This document shows positions 24,357 to 33,391 of a stretch of 64,000 bases of DNA, piece after piece. Position numbers and translations under genes: made by a program. Source of the stretch: Chondrus crispus (taxonomy: Eukaryota; Rhodophyta; Florideophyceae; Gigartinales; Gigartinaceae); assembly GCF_000350225.1 (NCBI RefSeq), contig NW_005179140.1, forward strand, positions 53,920 to 117,919, in the 5' to 3' direction. A model generated the notes under the pieces. That model was given only the letters and a program-made list of their open reading frames with translations. It had not been told where the DNA came from and made no database searches. Positions within the stretch are counted from its first letter, which is position 1; each line of letters starts with the position of its first letter.

Positions 24357-27300
24357 ATGGCTGATCCATACAGTATCTTGGGCCTCACCGGCCCGGCTGA
24401 GCAAGTCGTCCGCCTCATCGCAAGTCTCATCGAACGACACAAAGCCTACAAGGAAAACAAAACGCTGTCTACGGAAGTGCTCACTGCCTACACTACCTTG
24501 CAGGCAGACATCACGGAGCTTGAAAACATGCCGATCTATGGAACGTCGTCGCAGCACACGCGCTTGCTCCAACGTGAAATCGACGGCATCTCTAGCTTCA
24601 TATTGAAGTCCCTCGCTGAGCTGCAGAAAGAGTTGGACGACCCAAAAGCGAGACTCGGTGCGTTCGCCTCTGCAATGGGAGATAGAGAAGTCCTAGAGAA
24701 GCGAAAGCAAGAAGCGGACCGCCTTCACAAACGTATTGTACAAGCAAGCACGGGCATCGATACTCGCACGGCCGTCGAGTCGATCGGCATCGATACTCGC
24801 GCGACTCGCGCGGCCGTCGAGTCGATCAGACGAGGCACGGGTAATATGTTCAGGGCGTCGATAAGAGCCGAACATAATCCTGCGTCGATATGTGTGAAGC
24901 TTGATTCTCGGGGGAGCGATGGATTACCAAACACGTGTGAGTCGCGTCTAAAAGCGGCTGTGCTACGGAGAGATAGGAACAAGCAAGTGGGTGCGACAGC
25001 AGTGGGACAGGGCGGAGTCGGGAAGACATGTGCTCTACGAGCGATCGCGCACGATGTTGAGATTATGGCAGAGTTCTCGGGAGGAGTGTACTTCATGTCG
25101 TTGGGGAAAGATGGAAACGTGGGACGGCTGATTGAAGAACTGTGTCTGATTGTGGAAGCGTCCGGTGGGAACCAGACGGCTGTGGAAATGCGAGAGCAGA
25201 GCGAGTTTGAAAGGGTGTTAGCGAAGGTACAAGCGTGGTTTTGTAGTCATGTGTGCCTGTTCATCATTGATGATGTGTGGGTGGTGAATGATATAGACGC
25301 GAATATCCTTCAAAAGTTGTCTGTTCTGGCTGAGACTGCGGGGGGCAGCGGGGGAAGGAGGAGCAGACTACTGTACTCCACGAGGGATAAGGAGCTGCGT
25401 CAGATTGGGGAGCGGGTTGCTTTCGAGCCGAGGGAGAAGGTAGGGAAAGAAGCAGTTGAGATGCTTGTGCACGCGAGTGAGGCAAATGGAGAGGAAGTGG
25501 ATGATGCGAGATGCAAGGAAGCCGTGGGTGAAATACTGAAAATGTGTGGCGGATTGCCGCTTGCGCTGAACGTGGCGGGAACGAGCGTGAGGTACATGAG
25601 GGAAAGATGGGAGGGAGAAGTAACAGAAGCATGGGGGGCGTACCTTTCGAGGATGAAGAGTCGTAACACGATTCGCGGGGAGAGTCCGAAGGACGGATAT
25701 TCGTCGTTGGATGGGACATTGCATACGTCACTAGATATCCTGGAGTCGGATGTGGGAAGGAGTGGGGAGACGGTTGATGAGTTTTCGTTTCGAAAGATGC
25801 ACCGGAGTCTGTGCGTTATGAAGAAGCAAGACCGGATACCTTTGAGTTTGGTTGGAGATTTGTGGGAGATGGACGAGGAGCGGACGGAAAGGTGTGCAAA
25901 GGAGATGGAAAGGGTTGGACTAGTAGAAGTGCAGTATGAGAAGGATTGTGGTGGGTTGCGGGTGCATGATCTGACGCACGATTTCGCGGTGGAAGAAGCG
26001 AAGAAGAAGGAGGGTGTAGAAGAGTGGTATAAGAAGATGGCGGATGTGTGCAGGGCAGGAGAAGGGTTGCTTGCGATGAGTGAGGACCGAGACGGAGAGG
26101 GGAAGAGCGCACGGGAGGAGTATGTTTTCGAGAATATATATCGTGTTTTGAAGCAGGGTGGGTGTGTAGAGGAGCTGAAGAGGCTATTTTTGAGTGCGCG
26201 ATGGGTGAAGACAGTGATACGGAGAGGCGGGGTTTGGCAATACGAGGAAGCTGTGAAGGGATTGAGTAGAGACTTGAAGGGGAAAAGAGGAAGCGGGAAG
26301 GTGGGAATGGGACGGGGAGATGAGGATGCAGTGGATGGAATGGTTTTGATGATGCGGGCTGCGCGACTGAGTGTAGCGTTTTGTGGTGAAAACAGTGCCG
26401 GGATTTACTTTCAACTATATGGGCGAGTGAAGCACAAGGCACGGGATTCAAGTTGTGTGCGAAAAATGCTGGAGGAAATTGAGAGATACGCACCACGGCC
26501 GTGGCTGCTGCCTGTGAGTGAGTGTGTAGCGCGAGCCGATGGAAAGATGGTGGAGCAGATTGTTCTGCCACATTCCGGTACTGAAATTCAAGTGGGCATG
26601 GATTCCAGTGGTGAAGTGTATGGATGTCAGGTGGGGCGGTTCGGGGCAAAAGTAACAGTTTTCACGCAATCTGCTGAGAAGGAGACGAAGATGGTTGAAT
26701 TAGAAGGCGAGTTCGAAACGGAGAGTCAGGGCCCAGGGGATCTTGAAGCACGCAGGCGCAAAATGTGTCGGCGTTTGAGGGCATATTTTGGAATGTGCTT
26801 TGGAAGTGTAACCTCCGAAGTGACTGGAGAAAACTCGAGCGTGACTGCAGAAAACCCAAGCGTAACAAGAGCCACCTGCGCGACTCTCTGTGAGAGGAAG
26901 GAGAATGTTGTTGTGGGATGTGAAGACGGGACGTTGAGGCTGTGGAGTACGTCGGAGAGGAAAGTCTTGAGAATTTTCCGCGGTCACAAGTCGAAAGTGG
27001 TTTGCGTTGCGATGAATGGGGACGGAAGACGTGTGGTATCTGGATCGGTTGACAAGAGCGTGCGGGTGTGGGACGTGGAGACGGGAGCACAAGTCGGGGA
27101 GGCGTTAGTTGGACACACGGGTCCGGTGGATAGCGTTGCGATGAGTGGGGACGGAAGACGTGTGGTATCTGGATCGGATGACAAGAGCGTGCGGGTGTGG
27201 GACGTGGAGACGGGAGCACAAGTCGGGGAGGCGTTAGTTGGACACACGGATCCGGTGCGTAGCGTTGCGATGAGTGGGGACGGAAGACGTGTGGTATCTG

Positions 27301-27827
27301 GATCGGATGACAAGAGCGTGCGGGTGTGGGACGTGGAGACGGGAGCACAAGTCGGGGAGGCGTTAGTTGGACACACGGATTTTGTGCGTAGCGTTGCGAT
27401 GAGTGGGGATGGAAGACGTGTGGTATCTGGATCGTGGGACAAGAGCGTGCGGGTGTGGGACGTGGAGACGGGAGCACAAGTCGGGGAGGCGTTAGTTGGA
27501 CACACGGATTGGGTGGTGGAGCGTTGCGATGAGTGGGGACGGAAGACGTGTGGTATCTGGATCGGTGGACAGGAGCGTGCGGGTGTGGGACGTGGAGACG
27601 GGAGCACAAGTCGGGGAGGCGTTAGTTGGACACACGGATCAGGTGTGGAGCGTTGCGATGAGTGGGGACGGAAGACGTGTGGTATCTGGATCATGAGACA
27701 TGAGCGTGCGGGTGTGGGACGTGGAGACGGGAGCACAAGTCGGGGAGGCGTTAGTTGGACACACGAGTCCGGTGACCAGCGTTGCGATGAGTGGGGACGG
27801 AAGACGTGTGGTATCTGGATCGGGTGA
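24357..27827 (+). CDS. NLR-type protein: helical N-terminus, NB-ARC, WD40 repeats
   Basis: A STAND ATPase of the kind that senses non-self or stress and triggers a response. The 1156-codon frame has a helical, HeLo-like N-terminal domain (residues 1-130), a short duplicated linker (GIDTR...AVES twice, ~133-157) and an NB-ARC domain. The NB-ARC has P-loop GQGGVGKT (217-224), Walker B LFIIDDVW (301-308), STRD, GGLPLAL (398-404) and a VHDLTHDF motif (536-543). A helical region follows, then WD40 blades from ~residue 840. Blades of 43 residues (129 bp) are almost identical except at a few positions. A one-base insertion near 27512 moves the rest of the array out of frame, so residues after ~1053 are not WD40. 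The start codon follows an ACACC context at 24357. The protein may work with a truncated propeller or be a pseudogene. Confidence 0.82.
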   Translation: MADPYSILGLTGPAEQVVRLIASLIERHKAYKENKTLSTEVLTAYTTLQADITELENMPIYGTSSQHTRLLQREIDGISSFILKSLAELQKELDDPKARLGAFASAMGDREVLEKRKQEADRLHKRIVQASTGIDTRTAVESIGIDTRATRAAVESIRRGTGNMFRASIRAEHNPASICVKLDSRGSDGLPNTCESRLKAAVLRRDRNKQVGATAVGQGGVGKTCALRAIAHDVEIMAEFSGGVYFMSLGKDGNVGRLIEELCLIVEASGGNQTAVEMREQSEFERVLAKVQAWFCSHVCLFIIDDVWVVNDIDANILQKLSVLAETAGGSGGRRSRLLYSTRDKELRQIGERVAFEPREKVGKEAVEMLVHASEANGEEVDDARCKEAVGEILKMCGGLPLALNVAGTSVRYMRERWEGEVTEAWGAYLSRMKSRNTIRGESPKDGYSSLDGTLHTSLDILESDVGRSGETVDEFSFRKMHRSLCVMKKQDRIPLSLVGDLWEMDEERTERCAKEMERVGLVEVQYEKDCGGLRVHDLTHDFAVEEAKKKEGVEEWYKKMADVCRAGEGLLAMSEDRDGEGKSAREEYVFENIYRVLKQGGCVEELKRLFLSARWVKTVIRRGGVWQYEEAVKGLSRDLKGKRGSGKVGMGRGDEDAVDGMVLMMRAARLSVAFCGENSAGIYFQLYGRVKHKARDSSCVRKMLEEIERYAPRPWLLPVSECVARADGKMVEQIVLPHSGTEIQVGMDSSGEVYGCQVGRFGAKVTVFTQSAEKETKMVELEGEFETESQGPGDLEARRRKMCRRLRAYFGMCFGSVTSEVTGENSSVTAENPSVTRATCATLCERKENVVVGCEDGTLRLWSTSERKVLRIFRGHKSKVVCVAMNGDGRRVVSGSVDKSVRVWDVETGAQVGEALVGHTGPVDSVAMSGDGRRVVSGSDDKSVRVWDVETGAQVGEALVGHTDPVRSVAMSGDGRRVVSGSDDKSVRVWDVETGAQVGEALVGHTDFVRSVAMSGDGRRVVSGSWDKSVRVWDVETGAQVGEALVGHTDWVVERCDEWGRKTCGIWIGGQERAGVGRGDGSTSRGGVSWTHGSGVERCDEWGRKTCGIWIMRHERAGVGRGDGSTSRGGVSWTHESGDQRCDEWGRKTCGIWIG

Positions 27828-27885
27828 CGGGAGCGTGCGGGTGTGGGACGTGGAGAGAGGGATCACACTTCATACCGGGAGGAAA
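26982..27885 (+). repeat. Tandem 129-bp WD40 repeat array
   Basis: GHT-starting units begin at 27111, 27240, 27369, 27498, 27628 and 27757, preceded by a more diverged unit at ~26982. Spacing is 129 bp except 130 bp for the unit at 27498, which carries the extra base. Differences concentrate in the codons after GHT and after VSGS. Confidence 0.93.
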
Positions 27886-28131
27886 AAGGATTTGGAAGAA
27901 ATCGTGGCTCGGTTCCTGAAGATGGCAGATTTGGGTACTGCTTCCCGCGCAGGACGAACATCACAAATATTTTCAAGGGACGGAAGAATTGTGCAAAGGC
28001 GAGAGGATGGGTCTAAGGCTGTCTTGGCCCAGTTGGAGAGTTACATAGTAGGCTTGCAGATAGACCACGATCACGGGGTCGCAGTTGCAAGGGCGGGCAA
28101 TCTGGTTGCTATCATGAAGTTAGTGGTGTAA
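27496..28131 (+). pseudogene. Displaced WD40 blades and C-terminus of the NLR-type gene
   Basis: After the base insertion near 27512 the WD40 frame continues in another phase. It meets a TGA at 27694-27696 where other blades have GAT, TGG or GTT, then resumes (27700-28131) with a last blade and an ~80-residue C-terminal tail rich in charged residues (RKKDLEEIVARF ... VAIMKLVV). Without these two breaks it would belong to the same protein. The tail has no recognised domain. A diverged copy of it lies at 29738-30268. Confidence 0.75.
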
Positions 28132-28600
28132 GCTAGTGGTGTAAGTAAGTATCGAAGTGCGATGGCCGCTTGCCGCCCGTGACAGCAGTAGTGCGTTGAG
28201 GGTTTTTTGCTTTGTTATTGTTTTTATGAATGCGTGAGAAGCTCGCCTCACGGACGTTGCAATCCATGTATGTGTATGTATGTGTATGTATGTGTATGTA
28301 TGAACTAGCGACCTGCTTCCGTTCATCGTGCGCTCTTGTGCTCAAAAGTTATAAAGGTATTCGTGAATGAACGGTGTGTTGAGAAGCGTTGCAGACCGGG
28401 TCAAAGCGGGGGCCAATCTCACTTGAAGAGGCGATGGGTACACGTGCACAGGTTTCCACGTGCACAGGTTTCCACGTGCACTGGTCCACACGTGTGAGAA
28501 GAACAAGTGGCAAACGAGGCCAACTTTTTCCCTCAATTTTACCATAAATTTCAACTTTACTAAACATTTGGGCCTCTCCCTTTACGGAGCGTCAGTGTCG
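28132..28600 (+). repeat. 3' flank of the NLR gene, left copy of a duplication
   Basis: Non-coding sequence after the NLR tail that matches 30269-31020 in several blocks. It holds a TGTGTATGTA microsatellite (28268-28300) and a short tandem repeat of ACGTGCACAGGTTTCC (28442-28490). Confidence 0.6.
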
Positions 28601-29737
28601 TCACTCAGTCCAATTACGAACACCGTCCTTGCAAGGGGCATCGGTTACTGCGAGAGAAAAGCACTGGGCAGAAGGGAAAGTGTCCTGGCCGGCACAGGTA
28701 ACACAAGCGGCCTCCAGTGACAGACCGACCGCGATAAGCTGTCTGATCACAGCCAGCAGCGAGACGGATAAGCGAGACGGATAAGTAGGAGCGAGAGTAG
28801 AGACGACGAAAGATGTTCTATGAGTTTGTCTAGCCTGCGCCCCGCCGCCGCCACGCTCCGCCAGCGGCGACAACAGCGCGCCCCAGCTCTCCATCCCGCT
28901 GCTGCCGCCGCCGCTCATCCTAGCTGCCGGTGCCAGAGAGGGGGGGAGGGGGGGGGGAGGGGATGCTCGCCCGCAGATCGCAATGCGGCGCGCCGCGGCC
29001 CCGATGTTTGCGCACACTGCCCGGGCGCGCGCGAGCAAGCAGGTTCGCGGCGGGGAAGCGTCCGCCACGCGACTAGAACGCGGCGGGGTCTCGAGCGCTG
29101 TCCATACGTGCGGCGGCGACGGGCGCGCGCACGCGCAAGGGAGAGCGGGGGAAGGGGGAGGGGGGCACAGCGCGTCGGGGTGAGGGCGCGCGCAACGGCG
29201 GCGGCGACGCTTATTCGGACGCGCGCGCTTTGGAAGGGATGCGCGCATTGCTGCGCACGAGCGGGAAGCAGGGCGGCATGGTGCTTGCGCTGCGAGTCGT
29301 GCGTGGTTTGAACGGGAAGCGTTTGCGGGCGGAGCTGCAGCCATGCTACGTGCGGCGTAGAAGACGCACGGCGGCGCGATTTGCGCTAACCCGCCGGCAC
29401 GGGCCATCCGCCCGCACCTCAGCGACTGCGACCGGCCTCGCCCCGCGTGGGGCGCGGCGACGTAGGCACGTTGGGAGAGGGCGCAGTTGCGCGCGGCTGA
29501 CGGCGGCCCGGGTAAGCTGAAATGCGCCTTGTATCCGCAGCAGTCGCGCGGGATCGCCGCGGGGCGCAACAGGTGGTACCCTTGGGTAACACCCAAGTAA
29601 AGCAGTGATTAATCAATGTAAAGAGAAATTTAGAGAAATGCATGTGATTGTGAGAGTCGGCAACACTTCGGCAACACTCGTGTGCGCTCATAACGGACAC
29701 ATGTGGACAAATGGGAAAACGTTGACACGCAGAACAC
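28601..29737. other. GC-rich segment, no supported gene
   Basis: Bases 28830-29560 are strongly GC-rich. A 331-codon minus-strand frame (28601-29596) exists, but it is Ala/Arg/Pro/Ser-rich with no domain, and frames are open on both strands, as expected from composition. It shares TTGTCTAGCCTGCGC with the Copia leader at about 39006. A 12-bp tandem repeat (GAGACGGATAAG) lies at about 28763-28787. Confidence 0.3.
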
Positions 29738-30268
29738 GTGCGGGATCACACTTCATACCGGGAGGAAAGAGGATTGGGAAGAAAATCACCAGTCGGGGCC
29801 TGTTAAGACACACCTTCAGGGTATGCCTTAACAGGCTGGTTTTTGCTTGCCTTGCCCGGTTTTGCCAGGAATACTTTTAAATTCTTAACAAATACCGTAT
29901 GCTTCTTCAGCCGTTGCTTTTCTTAAACTCAAAAATTGAAACGTAAGAGCCAATCATAGCACGCCAAATCACCACTTTGGGCAAAGCAAAGCAAACTGCA
30001 GAAAAACGGGGCATGTTAAGACACCCTGAGGACGGCAGCCTTGGGTACAGTACTGCTTCTCGCGCAGGACGAACATCTCAAATATTTTCACAAATATTTT
30101 CAAGGGACGGAGGAATTGTGCAAAGGCGAGAGGATGCGAGAGGATGCGTCTGTGTGAGGCTGTCTTGGCCCAGTTGGAGAGTCAAGCACTCTTGCAGATA
30201 GACCACGATCATGGGGTCATAGTCGGACGGTCGGGTCATGTGGTTCCTATCATGAAGCTGGTGGTGTA
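29738..30268 (+). pseudogene. Duplicated NLR C-terminal tail (fragment)
   Basis: 29738-29790 matches the start of the NLR tail (27860-27905), and 30031-30268 matches its remainder (27930-28137), including the final codons and stop context. The two parts are separated by a ~230-bp insertion (29795-30025). Small insertions break the frame (an extra ACAAATATTTT unit, a GAGAGGATGC duplication), so it cannot encode the tail. It shows that a second NLR copy once existed, or that a partial tandem duplication occurred. Confidence 0.75.
29795..30025. repeat. Insertion with GTTAAGACAC repeats in the duplicated tail
   Basis: Absent from the left copy. It begins with a perfect hairpin (GCCTGTTAAG 29798-29807 with CTTAACAGGC 29827-29836). 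A direct repeat of its start (TGTTAAGACAC) recurs near 30010-30024. It may be a small transposon or a solo repeat; no family was recognised. Confidence 0.45.
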
Positions 30269-31020
30269 AGTAAGAATCGAAGTGCGATGGCCGCTTGCTG
30301 CCCGAGACAGTAGTAGTGTGTTGCAACTGTGCGCGATAGTGGTGGGGAGGGTTTTTTGTTTTGTTATTGTTTTGTTATGAATGCGTGAGAAGCTCGCCTC
30401 ACGGACGTTGCAGTCCATGTATGCGTATGTATGAACTAAACAAGAGTCTAGGGATGCGAGCGGACCTGACTTGTAATAACTGTTGCATCGAGAAGGTTGT
30501 CCTCCACGCAGACGGAGGACTAAGAAACGTTCACAGCGGCGTCAAGCACTCGGACAGAAGCGACAGAGGCACCACCTCGCAGTCTGCCAGCACGCAGGAG
30601 ATATTGTGATGCAATGACCCACGTGGGTTTGGTGCCCACGGATTCAACATGGAGGTTAAACTCAACAAATAACTCACAAATGAAAGGATATCTGCTGTCT
30701 CTCAGCAGTCAGCTGCGCCCTTGTGCTCACTATATTATCTTGCAAATGCAATAATGTGCAGGCACCTGACCATCAGATGCGTCAGTTGCGTGCGAGTGGA
30801 GATGTAGAGGTAGTTGTATTAGTGAATCAACGGTGTGTTGAGAAGCGTTGCAGACCGACTCACAAGGTCAAGGCGGGGGCCAATCTGAATGTTGAGAGGG
30901 CAACACGTGCACAGCTCCACACGTGTGAGAAGAATAGTGGCCAACGAGGGTTTAACTTTTTTCTTCAATTTTACGATAAATTTCAATTTTACGATAAATT
31001 TGAGCTTCCCTCCATCAAAT
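30269..31020 (+). repeat. 3' flank duplication, right copy
   Basis: Blocks at 30269-30440 and 30829-31010 match 28138-28310 and 28365-28570, including GTGTGTTGAGAAGCGTTGCAG. A middle part has no match in the left copy. No gene is seen. Confidence 0.6.
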
Positions 31021-31841
31021 CATGAGTTGTACCCTTCGGAGGGTACAGTTGTACTGTACAACTCTACTGTACAGCTATACTGTACAAGTGTACAACAGCA
31101 ATGCAAGCTGATCATGAATGAAGTTTGATCTCCTGTTCAAGTTACAGTTACAGTAGAGGAGGGTGCACCACTCCACTGTAATTGCATGGCAGAAGCATTC
31201 GAGGGTCGTTCTAAACAGCGGATTAATTTCAGACTTGCACTTGCACGTCAGATGGAGAAGTCGTACGCACTCTCCTTCAAAATCTTGTCGTGCTTTGTAG
31301 CATAGTTACACATCCCCTGTCCTTTGCACTTTGTTCTTGCATGAACCTTTACCAGTGTACTTAAGCTCAACTCCCTCGCTTCGCTTTATTGAGGCCAGCG
31401 CCTAAGCACAGCACTATCTCAGCATCAGATAAAAGCAAAACCAAGGGCACTTTGCCTACTTGCCATAACCCTCAAGTCCCAGCCTGCATACTGACCTCAG
31501 CCTGCCCCCCCAACTAAATACTCACTCCCGTATTGAATCCCTTCGCACAGACTCGTCAAGGGGCAGCAACTGGACTTTCTCCGTATATGCCTTCGGAGTG
31601 CTGGCGTGGAAAGGTGTGTCTGCTTTGAATGCACTGCGTGCGTGCTACAGGATGCATAGCTTTCTATGCATAAAGCATCAGAGCAAAGTAGCTAAGTGAG
31701 AAAGCCGTCCAATAAGACGCCGTGGAGCATGTATGAGAGGCACATCTGTCTACAACCGCTAGATTTCTTACGGGAGCGAGGATGCCACCTGATCAAATCC
31801 CAAAATCCACGTCACTATATTCCTCCACCTCACGCCGGCAC
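31021..31841. other. Gene-free stretch before Copia copy 2
   Basis: No gene is supported. Short hairpins built on GTAC occur at 31029-31046 (GTACCCT/AGGGTAC) and 31048-31062 (GTTGTAC/GTACAAC), followed by further TACTGTAC units to ~31092. Confidence 0.4.
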
Positions 31842-32094
31842 TGTGAAAACTGCAGAAGTTGATTGGCGCGTGGTTTTCTCCACGCGCTGTAAGGACAAGA
31901 TACTCTAGTAATTTCCCTCTCTGTAGTGAGTATATAAGTCCCCCCGATGATTCCGAGTAACAGGCGTCGGGGGATGGTAGAGGGAAGACACACACCGTAC
32001 GTATCGAGTCGTTCACCGACTCTCGTACAGTAAAGAACTGCCGGTCGTCGGCAGTTTTCCCTCGAATTTCTCCATTTTAGTGGCAAATTCCACA
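31842..32094 (+). repeat. 5' LTR of Copia copy 2
   Basis: Starts TGTGAAAAC and ends TTCCACA. A TATATAAG box is at 31931-31938. It is followed at once by the 8-bp palindrome TTCATGAA, not by a TGG primer site. Confidence 0.9.
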
Positions 32095-33391
32095 TTCATG
32101 AATTAATTTTTTGCCCGAGAACAGAAAAACCCTACCCGTGATCTCTACTTTTTCTCTTCTTGTCCGGCGTCGCGCAGTGGCTGTCCGCCCTTCTCCGTCG
32201 TACCTAACAATCCCGCTCGCCGCGTTCCCCCGCTCGCCGCGCCGCCTCCCAATCCCGCTCGCCGCGTCCGCCCGCTCGCCGCGCCCCGCCGCTGGCCACT
32301 CCCCGCCGCTCGCCGCCGCACCTCGCCGATCGCCGCACCCCATCGGTTGCGGTACTCTGTGGCTTACTGCTTGCCGCTTCCTACTGCGTGCTGCTCCTGG
32401 CTGCTTTCTGTTCTTTTGTTCGCAGTTCCTTGCCGCTCGCTGCTCCTCGCCGCTCGCTGATCCTTGCCGCTCGCTGCACACTGCCGCTCGTCGATCCCCG
32501 CGGTCGCACTTTTCCGTGCCGCCTCTTGCTCACAGTACCGCCAACTCTCGCTCTGACGGTGACGCCGCCTCTCTCTCACACTTGGACGCCGACTTGCTCC
32601 GATTGTGACGCCGCCTTGCGCTCCACTGTGCCGCCACCAGACACCACGCCACACCGCTCACGCTGCGTTACCGCCTCTCCCCGCGCTTGCTGCCGTGTCG
32701 CTACCGCCACACCGCCTCCTAAAGGGTACACTATTACCACTCCCTGCCGAGTTACGTTCCAGCTGCCGTAACTAAATCACCGCCTCAAAGACAACACGCT
32801 GCCACCGGCCGTTCCAAAGGCCTCACACGTGACTAGCACATCGAAGAATGCGGCTGTGAGCAGAGTCCCAGTACATCCTTTCGATTACCAACGACTACTC
32901 TAGTGGACAATTCTTTTCCCCGAGAGCGATAGCGAGGGCGGCAACTTGAACCAAAGGTGAGGAAGTGTTAGTGAGTCCCCACCGGTTCGCTGTTTCGGCA
33001 GTGGGCGGATAACGGTGTTTGGTCGAAAGGCCTGGTGACCACACAGCGACCGATCTGGACGGGGTGTTGTACCGACGGGGAGGGTTTGAGAAACTAGTCT
33101 AGTCGCGTCGCGCAAGCTTCCTGAAAGGGAGTAGACAGCCTTTAGCCAGTGTATCGGCTGCTGTGGATCTCCCGTAAGGATCGTCGCGCCCGCTCCAGCA
33201 AACGCAGGAGTGGGTAGACAGCTGAAGTCGTTTCCGACCCGGACGGTCTCCGGGTGCCGAAGGTCAGACCTTCCTGTCGTGGGACGGTATCCCTCCAAGG
33301 ACTTCCCCTGTAGAGGACAGGGCGCCAAGGGTCGGAGTACCCTTTCAAGGTTGAAATTTTTGCCGAAGCCGAACTTGTACCAACACTGAAC
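32095..33391 (+). other. Leader of Copia copy 2
   Basis: About 1.3 kb of untranslated leader: a C/T-rich GCCGCTCGCC tract (32160-32760), then a conserved structured part ending just before the ATG at 33392. Open frames in the tract have no domain and are taken as compositional. Confidence 0.6.
33189..33350 (+). promoter_or_regulatory. Conserved hairpin chain in Copia copy 2 leader
   Basis: Helices: 33189-33196 with 33207-33214 (CCCGCTCC/GGAGTGGG); 33237-33243 with 33249-33255 (ACCCGGA/TCCGGGT); 33259-33264 with 33268-33273 (GAAGGT/ACCTTC); 33306-33311 with 33317-33322 (CCCTGT/ACAGGG). Each corresponds in order to a helix of copies 1 and 3 with different but still pairing bases. Confidence 0.6.

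Noticed and set aside
26662..27736. Long minus-strand frames with repeated HVF(R/H)PHSSQR-like units
   Set aside because: They are the antisense of the 129-bp WD40 repeats; every frame of an in-phase repeat stays open.
27111..27885. Regularly spaced direct repeats resembling a CRISPR array
   Set aside because: The units are 129 bp with no spacers and encode WD40 blades.
28601..29596. 331-codon minus-strand frame
   Set aside because: Ala/Arg/Pro/Ser-rich, no domain, and plus-strand frames are equally open in the same GC-rich block.
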